From assembly GCF_964204645.1 (NCBI RefSeq), contig NC_134034.1, positions 13,457,962 through 13,521,961 on the forward strand: DNA of 64,000 nt, read 5' to 3'. Origin of the DNA: Tubulanus polymorphus (Eukaryota > Nemertea > Palaeonemertea > Tubulaniformes > Tubulanidae). Below are positions 12,950-26,100 of this stretch, piece after piece; position 1 is the first letter of the stretch; each line of letters opens with the position of its first letter. The notes beneath the pieces were generated by a model. It was not told where the DNA came from. It saw only the letters and a list, made by a program, of their open reading frames with translations, and made no database searches. Made by a program: the position numbers and the translations under genes.

Positions 12950-13590
12950 CAGTATTTGATATCAACTCGGGTTAGAATTTTACCAGTCCCAACTTAAGAG
13001 ACAGAGTCTACTGTATTTCACAAACTCTTACTCAATATTTGACACCAACTCTGGGTAGAATTTTACCAGTCTCAACTTTACCGCAGTAAGAGACAGAGTC
13101 TACTGTATTTCACAAACTCTTACTCAGTATTTGACACCAACTCGGGGTAGAATTTTACCAGTCTCAACTTTACCGCAGTAAGAGACAGAGTCTACTGTAT
13201 TTCACAAACTCTTACTCAGTATTTGACATCAACTTGGGGTAGAATTTAACCGGTCTCAACTTTACCGCAGTAAGAGACAGAGACTCTTGCTTCTCTTACT
13301 CAGTATTTGACACCAACTCTGGGTAGAATTTTACCAGTCTCAGCTTTACCGCAGTAAGAGACAGAGTCTCCTGTATTTCACAAACTCTTACTCAGTATTT
13401 GACATCAACTTGGGGTAGAATTTAACCGGTCTCAACTTTACCGCAGTAAGAGACAGAGTCTACTGTATTTCACAAACTCTTACTCAGTATTTGACACCAA
13501 CTCGGGGTAGAATTTAACCAGTTTTAACTTAACCGCAGTAAGAGACAGAGTCTACTGTATTTCACAAACTCTTACTCAGTATTTGACCCC
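12950..13590. repeat. 92-bp minisatellite, about 7 copies, just upstream of an ERG exon
   Basis: AGAGACAGAGTCTACTGTAT recurs at 12997, 13089, 13181, 13273, 13357, 13449 and 13541. The same unit forms 32345-33115, on the other side of the ERG gene. Confidence 0.93.
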
Positions 13591-13720
13591 AATTTCATAT
13601 AAGTTTTGACGAACAAGTTATTTAGTCCTCTCGACCAATAATCCCGGGATGAATTTCAAAAAAAGCTTTTTAGCAATTAAGCACGAATCGTAAAACGTAT
13701 TTTCTCATTCATTTATTCAG

Positions 13721-14164
13721 GTTCTGTCGCTCGGCGCTGAAGTTCTACCGGAATACAAACTACAATCTCCGCGTATACATCGCTGTACGATTCTACACTA
13801 TTCGCCGTTTAAGGCCGTATGGGACTGGCTGATATTGATCCTCGTTATTTACACGGCCGTTTTCACGCCCTACGTCGCCGCGTTTCTGCTCAATGAAAAA
13901 GACCACAAACGCGGCTACAAAAACGACCCGCACGGAAAATACGCGCGTTACAGCGAGCCGTTAACGATCATCGACCTGATCGTAGACGTCATGTTTATCA
14001 TCGACATTCTGATTAACTTTCGCACGACGTACGTCAACAAAAACGACGAGGTCGTCAGTCATCCCGGCAAAATAGCCGTGCACTATTTCAAAGGTTGGTT
14101 CCTGATCGACGTTGTCGCGGCGATACCGTTCGATTTGTTGCTGTTCGGATCGGAAACCGACGAG
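13721..14164 (+). CDS. ERG: ERG exon: pre-S1 to S3/S4 (voltage-sensor first half)
   Basis: 148 codons, phase 0 at both ends, acceptor ATTTATTCAG and donor GTATAG. It begins [15 protein letters not shown], covers S1 ([16 protein letters not shown]), S2 ([18 protein letters not shown]) and S3 ([16 protein letters not shown]). The S1-S2 loop ([22 protein letters not shown]) differs from vertebrate ERG. A 92-bp tandem array ends about 130 bp upstream of the acceptor. The next exon lies 5.5 kb downstream. Confidence 0.95.
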
Positions 14165-17100
14165 GTATAGTATGAAGTCTGTGTTTGTTAGTTTAGATAT
14201 TTAAACATCGTCTGCCTCAAAGACAGACAGACGTCTGCCTCTAGGCGGACAGACGTCTATACAAGAAAGAGGTCCGTCCTTCAGACAAACACCTGTATTT
14301 GTCTAGACTATAGACAGCAGAGAGCCGGACGGTGTACGTTCAAAATCCCATAGATCAAAATCCCACAAGTCAAAATCCCATAGTCAATATCCCATTGTTC
14401 ATAATCCCACATATTATGATCAAAATCCCATATATTTTTATTATATACTATGGGGTATCTTATTTTTTACTATACAGTGCCGAATACTGTAGAAATATGT
14501 ATATGTTAATAGAATATAACCTATATGCTGTATGTAGGGCCTAATATAGGCTAATGAATGAATACAGATTGGTCTTTGATCTAGAGGATTAGACTAATTA
14601 TGATATGCTTTGATCAAAGGTGATTAAGTTGAGATTAATTCGAGCCGGACAGACACTAGTCTGCCTGTAGATGGATGGATGTCTAGACAACATGGCGACG
14701 TCTGCTTTAAGATCAACGGACATCTGTCTGCCTCTAGACAAACTGACATCTGTCTGCCTCTAGACAGACAGACATCTGTCTGCCTTTAAATGGAAAGACT
14801 GTGAGAAATGTCTGCTTGCAGGTGTATGTCTATGACAGCAGAGCGTCTGCCTCTAGCTCATGTCTGCCTTTAGACAGACACTGATATCTTCCTTGCCTCA
14901 AGATAGACAGACACTGTTCTGTTCGTAAAACAGGCTAACTGTCTATAGGTGGCAGAGGAACAAACACCTGCCTTGCCTCTACAAAGAAGGACATCCGGAT
15001 GGAAAACCTCTTACGACCGACCTCTGCCTTGAGTAGACGCCTGTCTGCGTCTAGACGGACTAAAGTCTGCCTTTAGACCGACGGAATGAAATGCATGCCT
15101 AGAAAGATATTGAAATAAACCGAGCTGAACTCCGGTCGAATTGCGGCTTTAAAATTGAATCTCAAAGATTCGAGAGTAAGGCGAGGTCTGTTTGTGTAGT
15201 ATACCTGATAATACTACCCTCTTTCTTACTATCAGTGAATTTCCTGAAATATTCTCACCCTCAATCACTCTTCCTTGGAACTTTATGGACCTGGGTTCCG
15301 TGGTTCCAACGCTGCTCTTTGTTAAGCTTGACTTTTTAGAGTTCCAGTGTTTTTCAAAACTAACCAAGAAACGGTTGAACCAGGTCCAGATTATCTTTGG
15401 CGGTATTTGACAATGCTGCCTTCTAAAGACCTTACTGTCTTTCTACTGTCCCTTTGAATGCCCAGACACGCTAATTTCCAACCAGGAACATGCAGTCTCC
15501 TTTTCTAATATCCTTCAATAACTGCTATCACCATCCAGTAATATATATATATATAACTAATTATTATCAAGTTATGTAGTAGATTTTGTTTTCCTCCTAA
15601 CTCATGTATTGTCGACCAAACTCAACTGAATTGCGCGACCTGGTAGAAGTGGCCGGTAGAGAGTTTGTAATCTGGAATTGCCATTTCTAAACCGGTTCAA
15701 TCGAAATCGGCCAAACATCTACTAGACTGCAGTTTAGTTTGGTTGGTAATTCGTAGAATTCAGCCCCAATCTGTGGAAAACACAGTGAATAAACTAAGGG
15801 TCCAGGACCCAGCAGTTCATTAGTTGTCAGTAAAGTTTTACTTCTTGGATCAAAATCATAGCATTTTCAATGTTTCCACTCTAGTGTCAAAACTGATCTG
15901 AAGACAGAAGATTTGGGTTAATAGTTTCTCTGCAAAAGATTTTGCTTTCGAATTGCTATAGATACTAAACATTTGAAGCAAGATTTTAAAACAATTTTTG
16001 AGTACGAGTCCGGAGTTTTGACACGAGGATAGTTTTTGAGAGTTGAATTCTACCATTTATTTGTTGTAATTGTAACTAATCATGATAATTTTGTCCGGCG
16101 CAATTCGGCAAATAGATTCCTTTTGATTGATAGAACTAAGGCGAAGCAGCCATTCATCAATGGTTTTTGGATGTTGAAATTCACGAGTTAACCCTTTGAT
16201 GGCCGTTATTGCGCACATGTTAATCTTTCGATAGCTGTCATCGCGCACGTGTTAACCCTTCGATGGCCGCTATTGCGCCGGACTAATTTCAGTGTCCTCG
16301 TGATGAATCAGTCGTATATTATGAAGTATCGTGTATTGTATATATATATATACATATATAACCGATCGATGTATCTTCTTTCATTTTCTCTGTTTCATTC
16401 GATTCCCACCAGGAGGCAGGTTAAACCATTTCCGATATATACTTTAATTCTCTTCCATTCATATTCGAATATTTTATTTATTTTTTTCATCTCGGTATCT
16501 GCATAAATAACTATATATATGTATATATTCGATAGATATATATGATATGGTTAATGCCTTTGATATCATTGCGAATAATCTTGGCCGACGGGTGCACCCC
16601 CTATTTTGTCTAATTTCTTTTTCATTTATTAATTCGGCTTGGCTTCATAATCCTCACGCACCCCCGAACATGTGTAATGAGTCAGGCTACTGATGGGGTT
16701 AGGGATTGTTTAGGGTATTATGTAAGGGTAAGGATGTTTACTGGGTAGATTGATTATCTTACTCTGGTAGGGCGGAGAAGGGTCGGTAGTATATAGGCAA
16801 AAGTAAAGTTGAAGGTAGGTCTATATTTAAGGATTAGGTGGAAACGTTTGTAGGCCGATGCAGCAGGGATATCGCCACAGGTCTCACAGGTTCAATGTTG
16901 GACCGGTATTAAGAAATGTGTATTTCGTAAAGATACATTGAACGTGTGTCATACATTGAACATGTGTCACCGGGGATCAAACCCGGGTCTCGTACATAGA
17001 AAACAAGCGCGTTAACCAGTAGACCAATAGCGGGGATCAAACCCGGGTCTCGTACATGGAAAGCAAGCGCGCTAACCAGTAGACCAATAGCGGGGATCAA

Positions 17101-20100
17101 ACCCGGGTCTCGTACATAGAAAACAAGCGTGCTATCCAGTAGACCAATAGAACTAATCCACAAGGTCTAAGGGGAACCGCTGAAGATGAGGGTGTGTGAG
17201 GGAAAGTAAAGGAGCAGTAGTAATCTTGACAAATTTTTTTTTTAATTTCTTGGTTCCCGGGCCGATCCTCAATAAGCATGAGACGCTAGTTTTAACCCTC
17301 GAGCACTCACCGCTGCTAAATATTCACCGTTCAAATCATTAAATATCGGCGTCGAATTCGTATTTTTTCCCTCCTTTGCTCGCCTTCTTGCATTTCGCAA
17401 ATTTTTTCAAAAATTTTAAAAACTTTTCATTTTTTCATAAACCACCCCTCCCCCCAGCCGTACGCGTATTTCAATGCTTTTCCCACTCGTCAAACAACGA
17501 ATATCTAATGCTTTATAATTGAATGATTTATATATAAACTTTCGAACCGAATAAGTTGACTTTATTTCCATCAAAAATTTAGAAGAGATATGTGTGATGA
17601 AAAGCGGATAAGACCAACATTTCAAACAGCGCTAAGATTCATCTACTGATAGAATGAAAATGAAAACGATGAATTTATATGAATTCGTAGTTTGTTTCTG
17701 AATACAAAATCTTTACCGAACAAACTGAAGCATAATGTATTCAGATCAACCGATTATTGACGAAATAGCGAATCAAAACGTCGCGCGGCAGACGGACACT
17801 CACGACAGACGGACACTCGGAACAGACGGACACGCGCGACAGACAGACGGACAATAAAATATGCCACAAAACGACGAACCCGCGCTGCGGGTGTCCATTT
17901 TATCTCGACAGTTTTGCTTCGTAAGCCCCTCGGACCATCGGTCTGGTTGTATTTGGAATAATCGGTTATCAGCGATCGGTTTGTCTCTCGATGTTAATTG
18001 AATGTTATTTATGTAAAAGCGCTGAAATGAATTAACTTTGCCTCCAATTCGCAGTGTTTTTTGTCGCCATCAATTTTTCCTCTTTCATTCTCTCTCTCTA
18101 TATATATATATATATATTTATTCATCATTGTCGTCTTTTCATCGTAATCGTCAATAATTTATATATTTCCAACTCATCTCGTCGTGGTAGAGGACGGTAT
18201 CCGCTCGGTCGGAAAAACAAAAACGTTAAAGGAACGATAACCGCACCCAAACGTGGTGAACAAATAATAAGATAAAAACCCACTATCTACAGATTAAAAA
18301 GATTTAAAAACAAGAATTTATTTATTCAATCTAAAATATATAGAATACACGACGTTTCGATCTCACCCTAGAGATCATCGTCAGGTCCTGACACCTGACG
18401 GTGATCTCTAGGGTGAGATCGAAACGTCGTGTATTCTATATATTTTAATCTGTAGATCGTGGGTTTTATCTTAAAAATGTTAAAAGCTGATCGCGGTGAA
18501 AACTATCTGGGATGAAAATATCGAGTTCCCTGGGTTGTGTATGCACACCCAATATTACCCATATACAGACATGATGATTCACCGATGTAAAAAAAAAAAA
18601 ACAAAGCAACTATGTATACATTTTTCTAGATGATTTCTCTTGTTTCTATTCTCATGTTTTATTTTTTCATTTTTGAAAAGGTCGAAAGGGCAATCGCCAC
18701 TAAGGTATATACATGCACTCACTCTCCGAGACTTACAATGATCCGTAAGAGTCATTACAGAACTTGAGGGGTCGATTCCACAGTTTTGAGTTTAGCCTGA
18801 GAGATAAACTTAAATCTTTTCTTTAATCGAACACATAAAATTGCACTGAAATGGTTTGAATGCTTGAACAAGAAACGATAGTAGTTTTGTACGTAGTTGT
18901 GCTGTTTACAGGCAACTCAAAACAACTTGAGTTCTAGTGAGATCCTTATGCCTAGCCTACATATGTTTCAACTAAATCACATTGGCGCAGGTGGCAGCGC
19001 AACGTCATTCAACTCAATGCAACTCAAGCACTAGCAACATCAATAAGTAGGATAGCTGAAGCCTAGTTACAACGATCACCAAAGGCTCAAACCAACAAAA
19101 GAAAATTTCACTGCCAGTTTAGGTCCTCTGGCCAACTTTCTCAAACAGAACTTTTCTCCTTGATATAGTTCATTTCTTTACATATTAATTTTCTTCGCCT
19201 TTCCATTTGAAGGGGTAAAATAAGTTTTTTGAGAGGTCAAAAGTATCTTGTAGACTTATATAGTTCACGATTCAAAATAGAAGAAATTGCAAAAAAACAT
19301 AGAATATAAACTAGAATATCCTTGAGGGGATTGGTTTGTGCAGCCATTAAGTAGAGAATGATGCACGAGTCAGTTAGTAAACTGGACCCAGTTCCACAGT
19401 TGTGAGTTAGAGTTAACTCTGAGTTAAAGTTAGTTCATTTTCAATGTTTTAACCCAGGGTCAAATCTTAACTCAGAACTGTGGAACTGGACCCTGTAGGT
19501 TAACGATAACCAAAATGATGAATACTATAGTAACAATGGAATATCAATTATCACTTTGTCAACTGAACAACTTGAACATTATCTAGACAACTCTAAAAAA
19601 ACTATCACTGATAAATGAGAAAATGAACAACTCGGAAAAATCGTTCTTTCTTTCTGAAACTTGAACATTAATTATTCTTCGTTTTTAATTGCAGACGACG
19701 ACGCTGATCGGATTGTTAAAAACGGCGCGGTTGCTACGACTGGTGCGCGTGGCGCGTAAACTCGATCGTTACTCGGAGTACGGCGCCGCCGTTCTGCTGT
19801 TGTTGATGGCGACGTTCGCGTTGATCGCGCATTGGCTCGCGTGTATCTGGTACGCGATCGGCAACGTCGAGCGGCCGCATCTCGGCGATTTGAAAATCGG
19901 TTGGCTCGACGACCTGGCGCGACACACGAAGCAGCCGTACAACGAGAACGATACCGATATCGGCGGGCCGGATTTGAAGTCGAAGTATATAACGGCGTTG
20001 TATTTTACGTTCAGCAGTTTGACGAGCGTCGGTTTCGGCAACGTTTCGCCGAATACAAACTCCGAGAAAATATTCTCCATTTGTGTGATGTTGATAGGAT

Positions 20101-23100
20101 GTAAGTATTCTCATACGGGTTTCATCGCTGAATTCAGGGCGTCGCCACTTACCTGGAGCCGGTTCCATAGCCAAGACTTAAGTCCAAAAGTCGTCTTAAA
20201 TCTTAAGGCTGGTCTTAAACTGTTAGATTAACTATAGAACTAAGATAGTCTTAGACTGGTCTTAAGTCTAAGCCATGACAATGGAACCGGCCCCTGGAGA
20301 TCAGGGTAAAGTCGGGGAATTTTCTTTTCCTTGTCAATTTCTAATTTCATTGATACATCACAGGTCCATCACTGATATGGTCTCAATCCACGCACTGTTT
20401 CCAATCATCCCCGGTTGTCAGGAAATATCCCTAAAGATACTTAACTGTCCTTCAAAATACTTAGCTGTCCGCTGACAGTCTGAAAATATTTACTGTCGCA
20501 TTTTGATGCGTTCAGAGCTGTCAACCATCCCTGATTGCAGGGACAGTCTCTGGAAATACTGTACTCTCCGCCCTGACGCTGTCAACCATCTCTCATTATC
20601 AGGAACAATCTCTGAAAATACTTCAATGTCCCCCTGATGTACTCAGAGTTGTCAACCATCCCTGATTGCAGGGACAGTCTCTGGAAAAACGTTATGCCTA
20701 GCGCACATCGACACTGCGATTGGAGACAACTAGTTGCAAGGCAGTTTTCGGCGCATGAGAGGAACTGGCTGGATACAATCAGTTGCTTGAATGTGTCGAT
20801 GTGAGCGAGCTTACGATTGGTAAGCGTCGATCTATCTCCAGTTCCAGCCAGTTGCCCATGTTCTACTTTTGAGCAACTGGTTGTACTCAATCGCAGTCAT
20901 ATCCGTCGATGTGCGCGCTCTGGATTTCGACGATCGACGCGCGCCATGCAGTTGCTGCAACTGACCGGTTGTAACTAGATTTCGATGTGCGCGGGGTAAT
21001 CGTTCGATAGCAACTAGTTGTCTCCAATCGCAGTGTCGATGTGCGCTAGGCTTTACTGTCCATACCCGACCTGCCTCTCCCTATAGATACTAACAGTCAT
21101 CCTCATGTATTTGTTTGTCTTCAATTTTCTCCTACTCTCCTTCTTTCAGCTCTTATGTATGCAAGCATTTTCGGTAACGTCAGCGCGATTATTCAGCGTT
21201 TATATTCAGGCACGGCGCGTTATCACACGCAGATGCTACGCGTTAAAGAGTTCATTCGTTTTCATCAAATACCAAACCCTCTACGACAACGCCTCGAAGA
21301 GTATTTTCAACACGCGTGGTCGTATACGAACGGCATCGACATGAATATGGTACGTTAATCATTTGCATAAATCAACGTATCATTTTCATGCGATATTTGC
21401 TCCCTCCGTATCAAGTTAAAACCTTGAGAACTATTCTGGAAATCTAGACTATAAGACAAATTTTCTGTGGACAATGGCAATTTATGATATTCTTTTTCGA
21501 GAAAATGGTAAAATTTTACCTCGGGTTGGTACTATTGCAAACCTGACAATTATTTTGGGATTGCCTCAGAGTCAAACTAGCCACAAGATTGATAGCTACT
21601 CGGCCCTACACTAGATGTGACGAGCCTCAGTCCTTTCTTATTGTCTTCACTTTATACATGGTTTCTTTTTTACAGGTCCTCAAAGGATTTCCGGAATGTC
21701 TACAAGCCGATATATGTCTACATTTAAATAGAAATCTTCTCAACAATTGTCCAGCCTTTAAAGGTAAGCTTAGTTACAGCAATATACGCGTGGATAAACT
21801 CAATCAAAAATTACATCGAGGTAGACTTCTAAACTTCTAAATGCTTTTAATCTTCTGGGTTCTTATAGTTTATACACTAGTGGATCCAGTAGTTGATGTC
21901 CTAGTCAACAGTAGCACACCTGGTGGATCCTCACTTGCCACAAGTGGAATCCTCTATGATGTCCTACTGCATTCTAGCAATACCTGGTGGATCTTCACTT
22001 GTCCCGAGTAGAGTCATCTATTGTCACAGTAGTTGATTTCCTATTGTACACTAGCGACACCTGGTTGATCCTCACTTGCCACAAGTGGAATCCTCTATTG
22101 TCGCAGTAGTTGATTTCCTATTGTACACTAGCGACACCTAGTGGATATTGACTTGCAACAAATGGAATCCTCGCCGCAACAGTTTTAATGTTAATGATGG
22201 TACACTAGCGACACCTGGTGGATGTTCAGTATAGTAATAACGACAGACGGATACAGAGTCCTCATTAATGTGTGTATTTGGTTTTTCTTTCATCGAGGAG
22301 CCAGTCCCGGTTGTCTTCGTGCGCTGTCTATCAAGTTTAAAACGACGCACGTACCGCCTGGCGATACTCTCGTTCATCGCGGTGACGTGTTAACCGCGCT
22401 CTATTTTATATCACGTGGATCCATAGAAATACTGAAAGACGACGTCGTCATGGCGATTCTCGGTAAGTAATCTACGATTTCTGAGATTAATTCGTTGAGT
22501 TGATTTTCGAGTAATTAGTTTAGATCAGTTATAAAGGTATCAATCTGCCGCCTGGGTCTACCTGAGCGGACATTCAATATTTTATCACCACTCCCAATTG
22601 TTCAGGCTTCACATGTGTTCAGTACTTTATGCAAACATTGTTAATCAAAAATGAACTCCAAACATCAGATATTAGACATTTTATCAGTTTCAAAAACTTA
22701 ATATGTTTTCGATACTTCATCGGAGACATTTCTAATTGAAAATGAACTACAAACACCAGATATTAGACATAATTTTATCAGCACACTTTCAAAAACTGAT
22801 CGTCCACACTTCACATATGTTCAGTGCTTCATCTGAGACATTTTCAATTCAAACAGCAGTCATTACACATTTTATCAGCAAACTTTAGAAAACTGATCAT
22901 CCACACTTCACATGTGAATATGTGAAGATGTTAGTGCCAGATTGCCGATTGATACTCGAATCAAATAAGCAAACAATATTTTTCCTGGTTCTATCTTCTT
23001 GATTTTCATTGTGTCTCAGGCAAAGACGACGTGTTCGGTGAAAATATTTGCCAACACGAAACAATCGGTAAATCGAGTTGTAACGTACGGGCTTTAACAT

Positions 23101-26100
23101 ACTGTGATCTCCATAAAATTCTCCGCGACGACCTTCTCGACGTGCTAGAAATGTATCCGGAATTCGCCGCGACGTTTTCGAAAAATCTAGAAGTGACCTT
23201 CGACCTGAGAGATGTAAGTATTGTCTGTTAGCTCGTTTCGCTCCTATCCACCTCAGGTGAAATTGAAACTCCAGTTAGGTCTACTCGGGCTGGGTTTTGT
23301 TCCGTGACGGAGTCTCATGACATCATCGGGTTCAAATCCCAAATATTTAGTTCAAACTTCTTTTTTCGCCTATATTCGATTAAACCTACAAATGTTTAAG
23401 GAATGAGATTATGTTTATGTCCCACACTGTATTTCATGTCTATAACGTTGAATTTTTCTAGTTGGATTTAAGTAAAACGCCACCTTTAAACTTAACGCGT
23501 GTAAACGTCAGGTGTTTGAAATGGGTACGTTTGTTTGATTCGTGTTGGACGAGGTCGGTTTAGTGTAAAAAAAAAAGAAGATGCACCACAAACCACAACA
23601 GTATGGTTTATATATATATATATTTATATCTAGGTCACCCACTGTAGGATTCAGTATTGTTTGTATTAATTCAACACTCCTAGCCCTTCTGGTAATGAGA
23701 AAGTTTGTTCCTAAATTCAGGGAGTTTAACAATTTTAAAGAACCTTTTTAAAGAACCTTGACCGCACTCAGAAAGGGTCAGCAATTTAGGGACTATGTTG
23801 GTGCGGAAAGAGGAACCGTGCCAGCTCTCAACAGGGGAGTTAGAAGAACAAATGGAGAAATTTTAGGCACCTTAACAATTAGGGGGGTTTAAAAGGGTTG
23901 TTTTGTAGAAGGGTTGTTTTGCTAGAAAGGTCTGAGTTGGAAATTCGGGAGTAAATTTGTCTGGAATTGTGCATGCTGGTCTCGAGCGAACAGGTTTATG
24001 AATTGGCTATATCGAGCTAACCAGTGTTAGAAATAGAATTGTTAGAAAAAAACTGTGTTCTCACTATAGATTTTGTTCCGCAAAGATTCAATGAAATAGG
24101 TTGTGCTAATTGGCTGCAATATGATATCTACAGTGAAAATCCATAGTAGGGATTCCTTTTATGACATCATCGAATGACCTAGTTATTTGGTTTTTAAGAT
24201 GGAAACTCCCGATGACATCATAGAATTGATTATTGCGAGACAAGATGACAAGATGAATTCGCTGATGTCACAAGGATTTTTACAGTGACAGCCATCGTTT
24301 CTATCAATTCAAATTTTGATTCTGATGATGTCATAGCGGGTTTATGGAAGAGGCCATCTTTTCTCAAAAGCTAAATTTGAACGATCGTTAGACAAACGCT
24401 CGTTGTGAGAACCCAGTTTTACCTGTATTTCGGTATTAACAATTAAACAACAGCACCGTAGGTCGCCTCTGTTATCATGTGCATGCTTCATTGACCCAGT
24501 TGTCGGTGGATCTCGATGAATGTCGATCTGTAGAAATGAAAAGCAAAAACACATTGCTTTATTTGTTTAATCATTGAAACATTGTTTAAATCAGTTTATG
24601 ACCTGTATTTTCTGAATTCGATGAAAAAGCAGCGATTTTAGAGTTCATCTCGGTGCACTATCTTATCCAAGAGAACCGAGAAGCCCTTAGGAAATACGTA
24701 GCTGAAATTACTAATTTTCAAAATCTTGGACATGCTTCGGTCGATTAAGCATTTAAGGGGATGAAGGCCTTGAAACTGGTACATCCCTATCTAGTTCTCG
24801 GAGTACAAGTGTAGAATATCAGAAATATTCCAACGATGGCACCTCTAGGAGATCATGCCCCCTTTTTTTCTCTGCCACGTTTTCGTCTACAGTTTGCGTT
24901 TGTTCTCTCTTTTTTTTCAGGAAGATTTAGTTTTACGGCCGCCGAAACAAGAAGAATCGGAGGAAGAGGCAGACGGACCGCGGTATACATTCCTTCGTAA
25001 TCGCAAATCAAAGTCTTCCATTTACCGTAAACCACCGAGTTCAAGAGCAGCCACTTCTACAACCCCCGGAACAGGTAATTCAATATCTAGCCACTAGGGG
25101 GCACTGTACAGCCCCCGGAAAAGGTAATTCAATATCTAGCCACTAGGGGGCACTGTACAGCCCCTGGAATAGGTAATTCGATATCTTTACACTAGGAGGC
25201 ATTCACCAAACCTAGCAACAGGTAATTCAACACCTATACATTAGGGGCTGCTCTACAAACCTGGGAACAGGTAATTTGATATTTATTTACTGCAACCAAC
25301 CAGCCCTAGTTTGGTAAGAAAGGGTTAACCATCCCAGCACAACAGTGCAGATCATAGAGCACGCTGTGATGCACACATTGATATTCTTACAGATGGGGAC
25401 GATGAGAAAGCACCGGCCGCGTATAAACCAGGTCGATTGAAAAAACGTCAGCGCAGCGAGGAAGGTCACAGCGTCGGTACGTTATCGAGCGACGACGACT
25501 ATCGCGAAAGCGGCGTCGGAATACTGGAGTTTTCACCGGATAAAGCCGGACAGGACGTGACGCCGGCGAAGTTTAAATTTGCTCATTCGGCAGCTCCACC
25601 TGACGGGAAGAAACGACATTCAGGGACGTTCAATCAAATCGCAGGTAAGGTTGACCTGACGTATGATGCCGTAGTTTTAGGTTCGGTTGTTTCCAGTTTT
25701 AACTTAATGTGTGGAGCTGGTTTTATTGACCAGGGTTTAGTTGCACAGTCAAGGCATAGATTTGTGATCGGGTCTAAACTCGCGAACTTTCGACGAAACT
25801 ACATTTTTTGCGTGCAAAATCTTTTTTTTACCTCGAAAAGAAATCGGAAAAAAAAACTTTTTTCGTTTAACTGTCGATTGTAGAATGTTCTGGAATGGCG
25901 AGAAAAGATTACAAATTCACTGTTACATGTTTTCAGACAAATTCCGACGCAGTTTTAATGATTTGAGGCAGGGTAAGATCATCGTGTAAACATATTCAAT
26001 CTCAGATCTTTCAAAACACCGAGAAATTCACGATATTTTACCGACTAATCAGAGATTCTCTTTTTTCGGTGGAGTTGGTTTTTGTCTTCATCATCTATTT

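Larger units (their letters stand above)
1..13720. other. Gene-free, repeat-dense region upstream of the visible ERG exons
   Basis: No exon with recognisable similarity was found, including the missing ERG N-terminal exons. Contents are the arrays and elements listed separately; between them (432-750, 1196-1901, 2497-2796, 3321-3737, 3977-4698, 4801-5431, 7061-7740, 10251-11339, 12196-12950) I see only unique AT-rich sequence. It may be a large 5' intron of ERG. Confidence 0.6.

Noticed and set aside
1-13720. Search for the missing PAS/eag exons of ERG
   Set aside because: No sequence like the conserved NFVDLK or EKVTQ stretches ending at a phase-0 donor was seen, so they are placed outside the window.
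19734-20174. 146-codon minus frame opposite the ERG pore exon
   Set aside because: Shadow of the GC-rich ERG coding exon on +.
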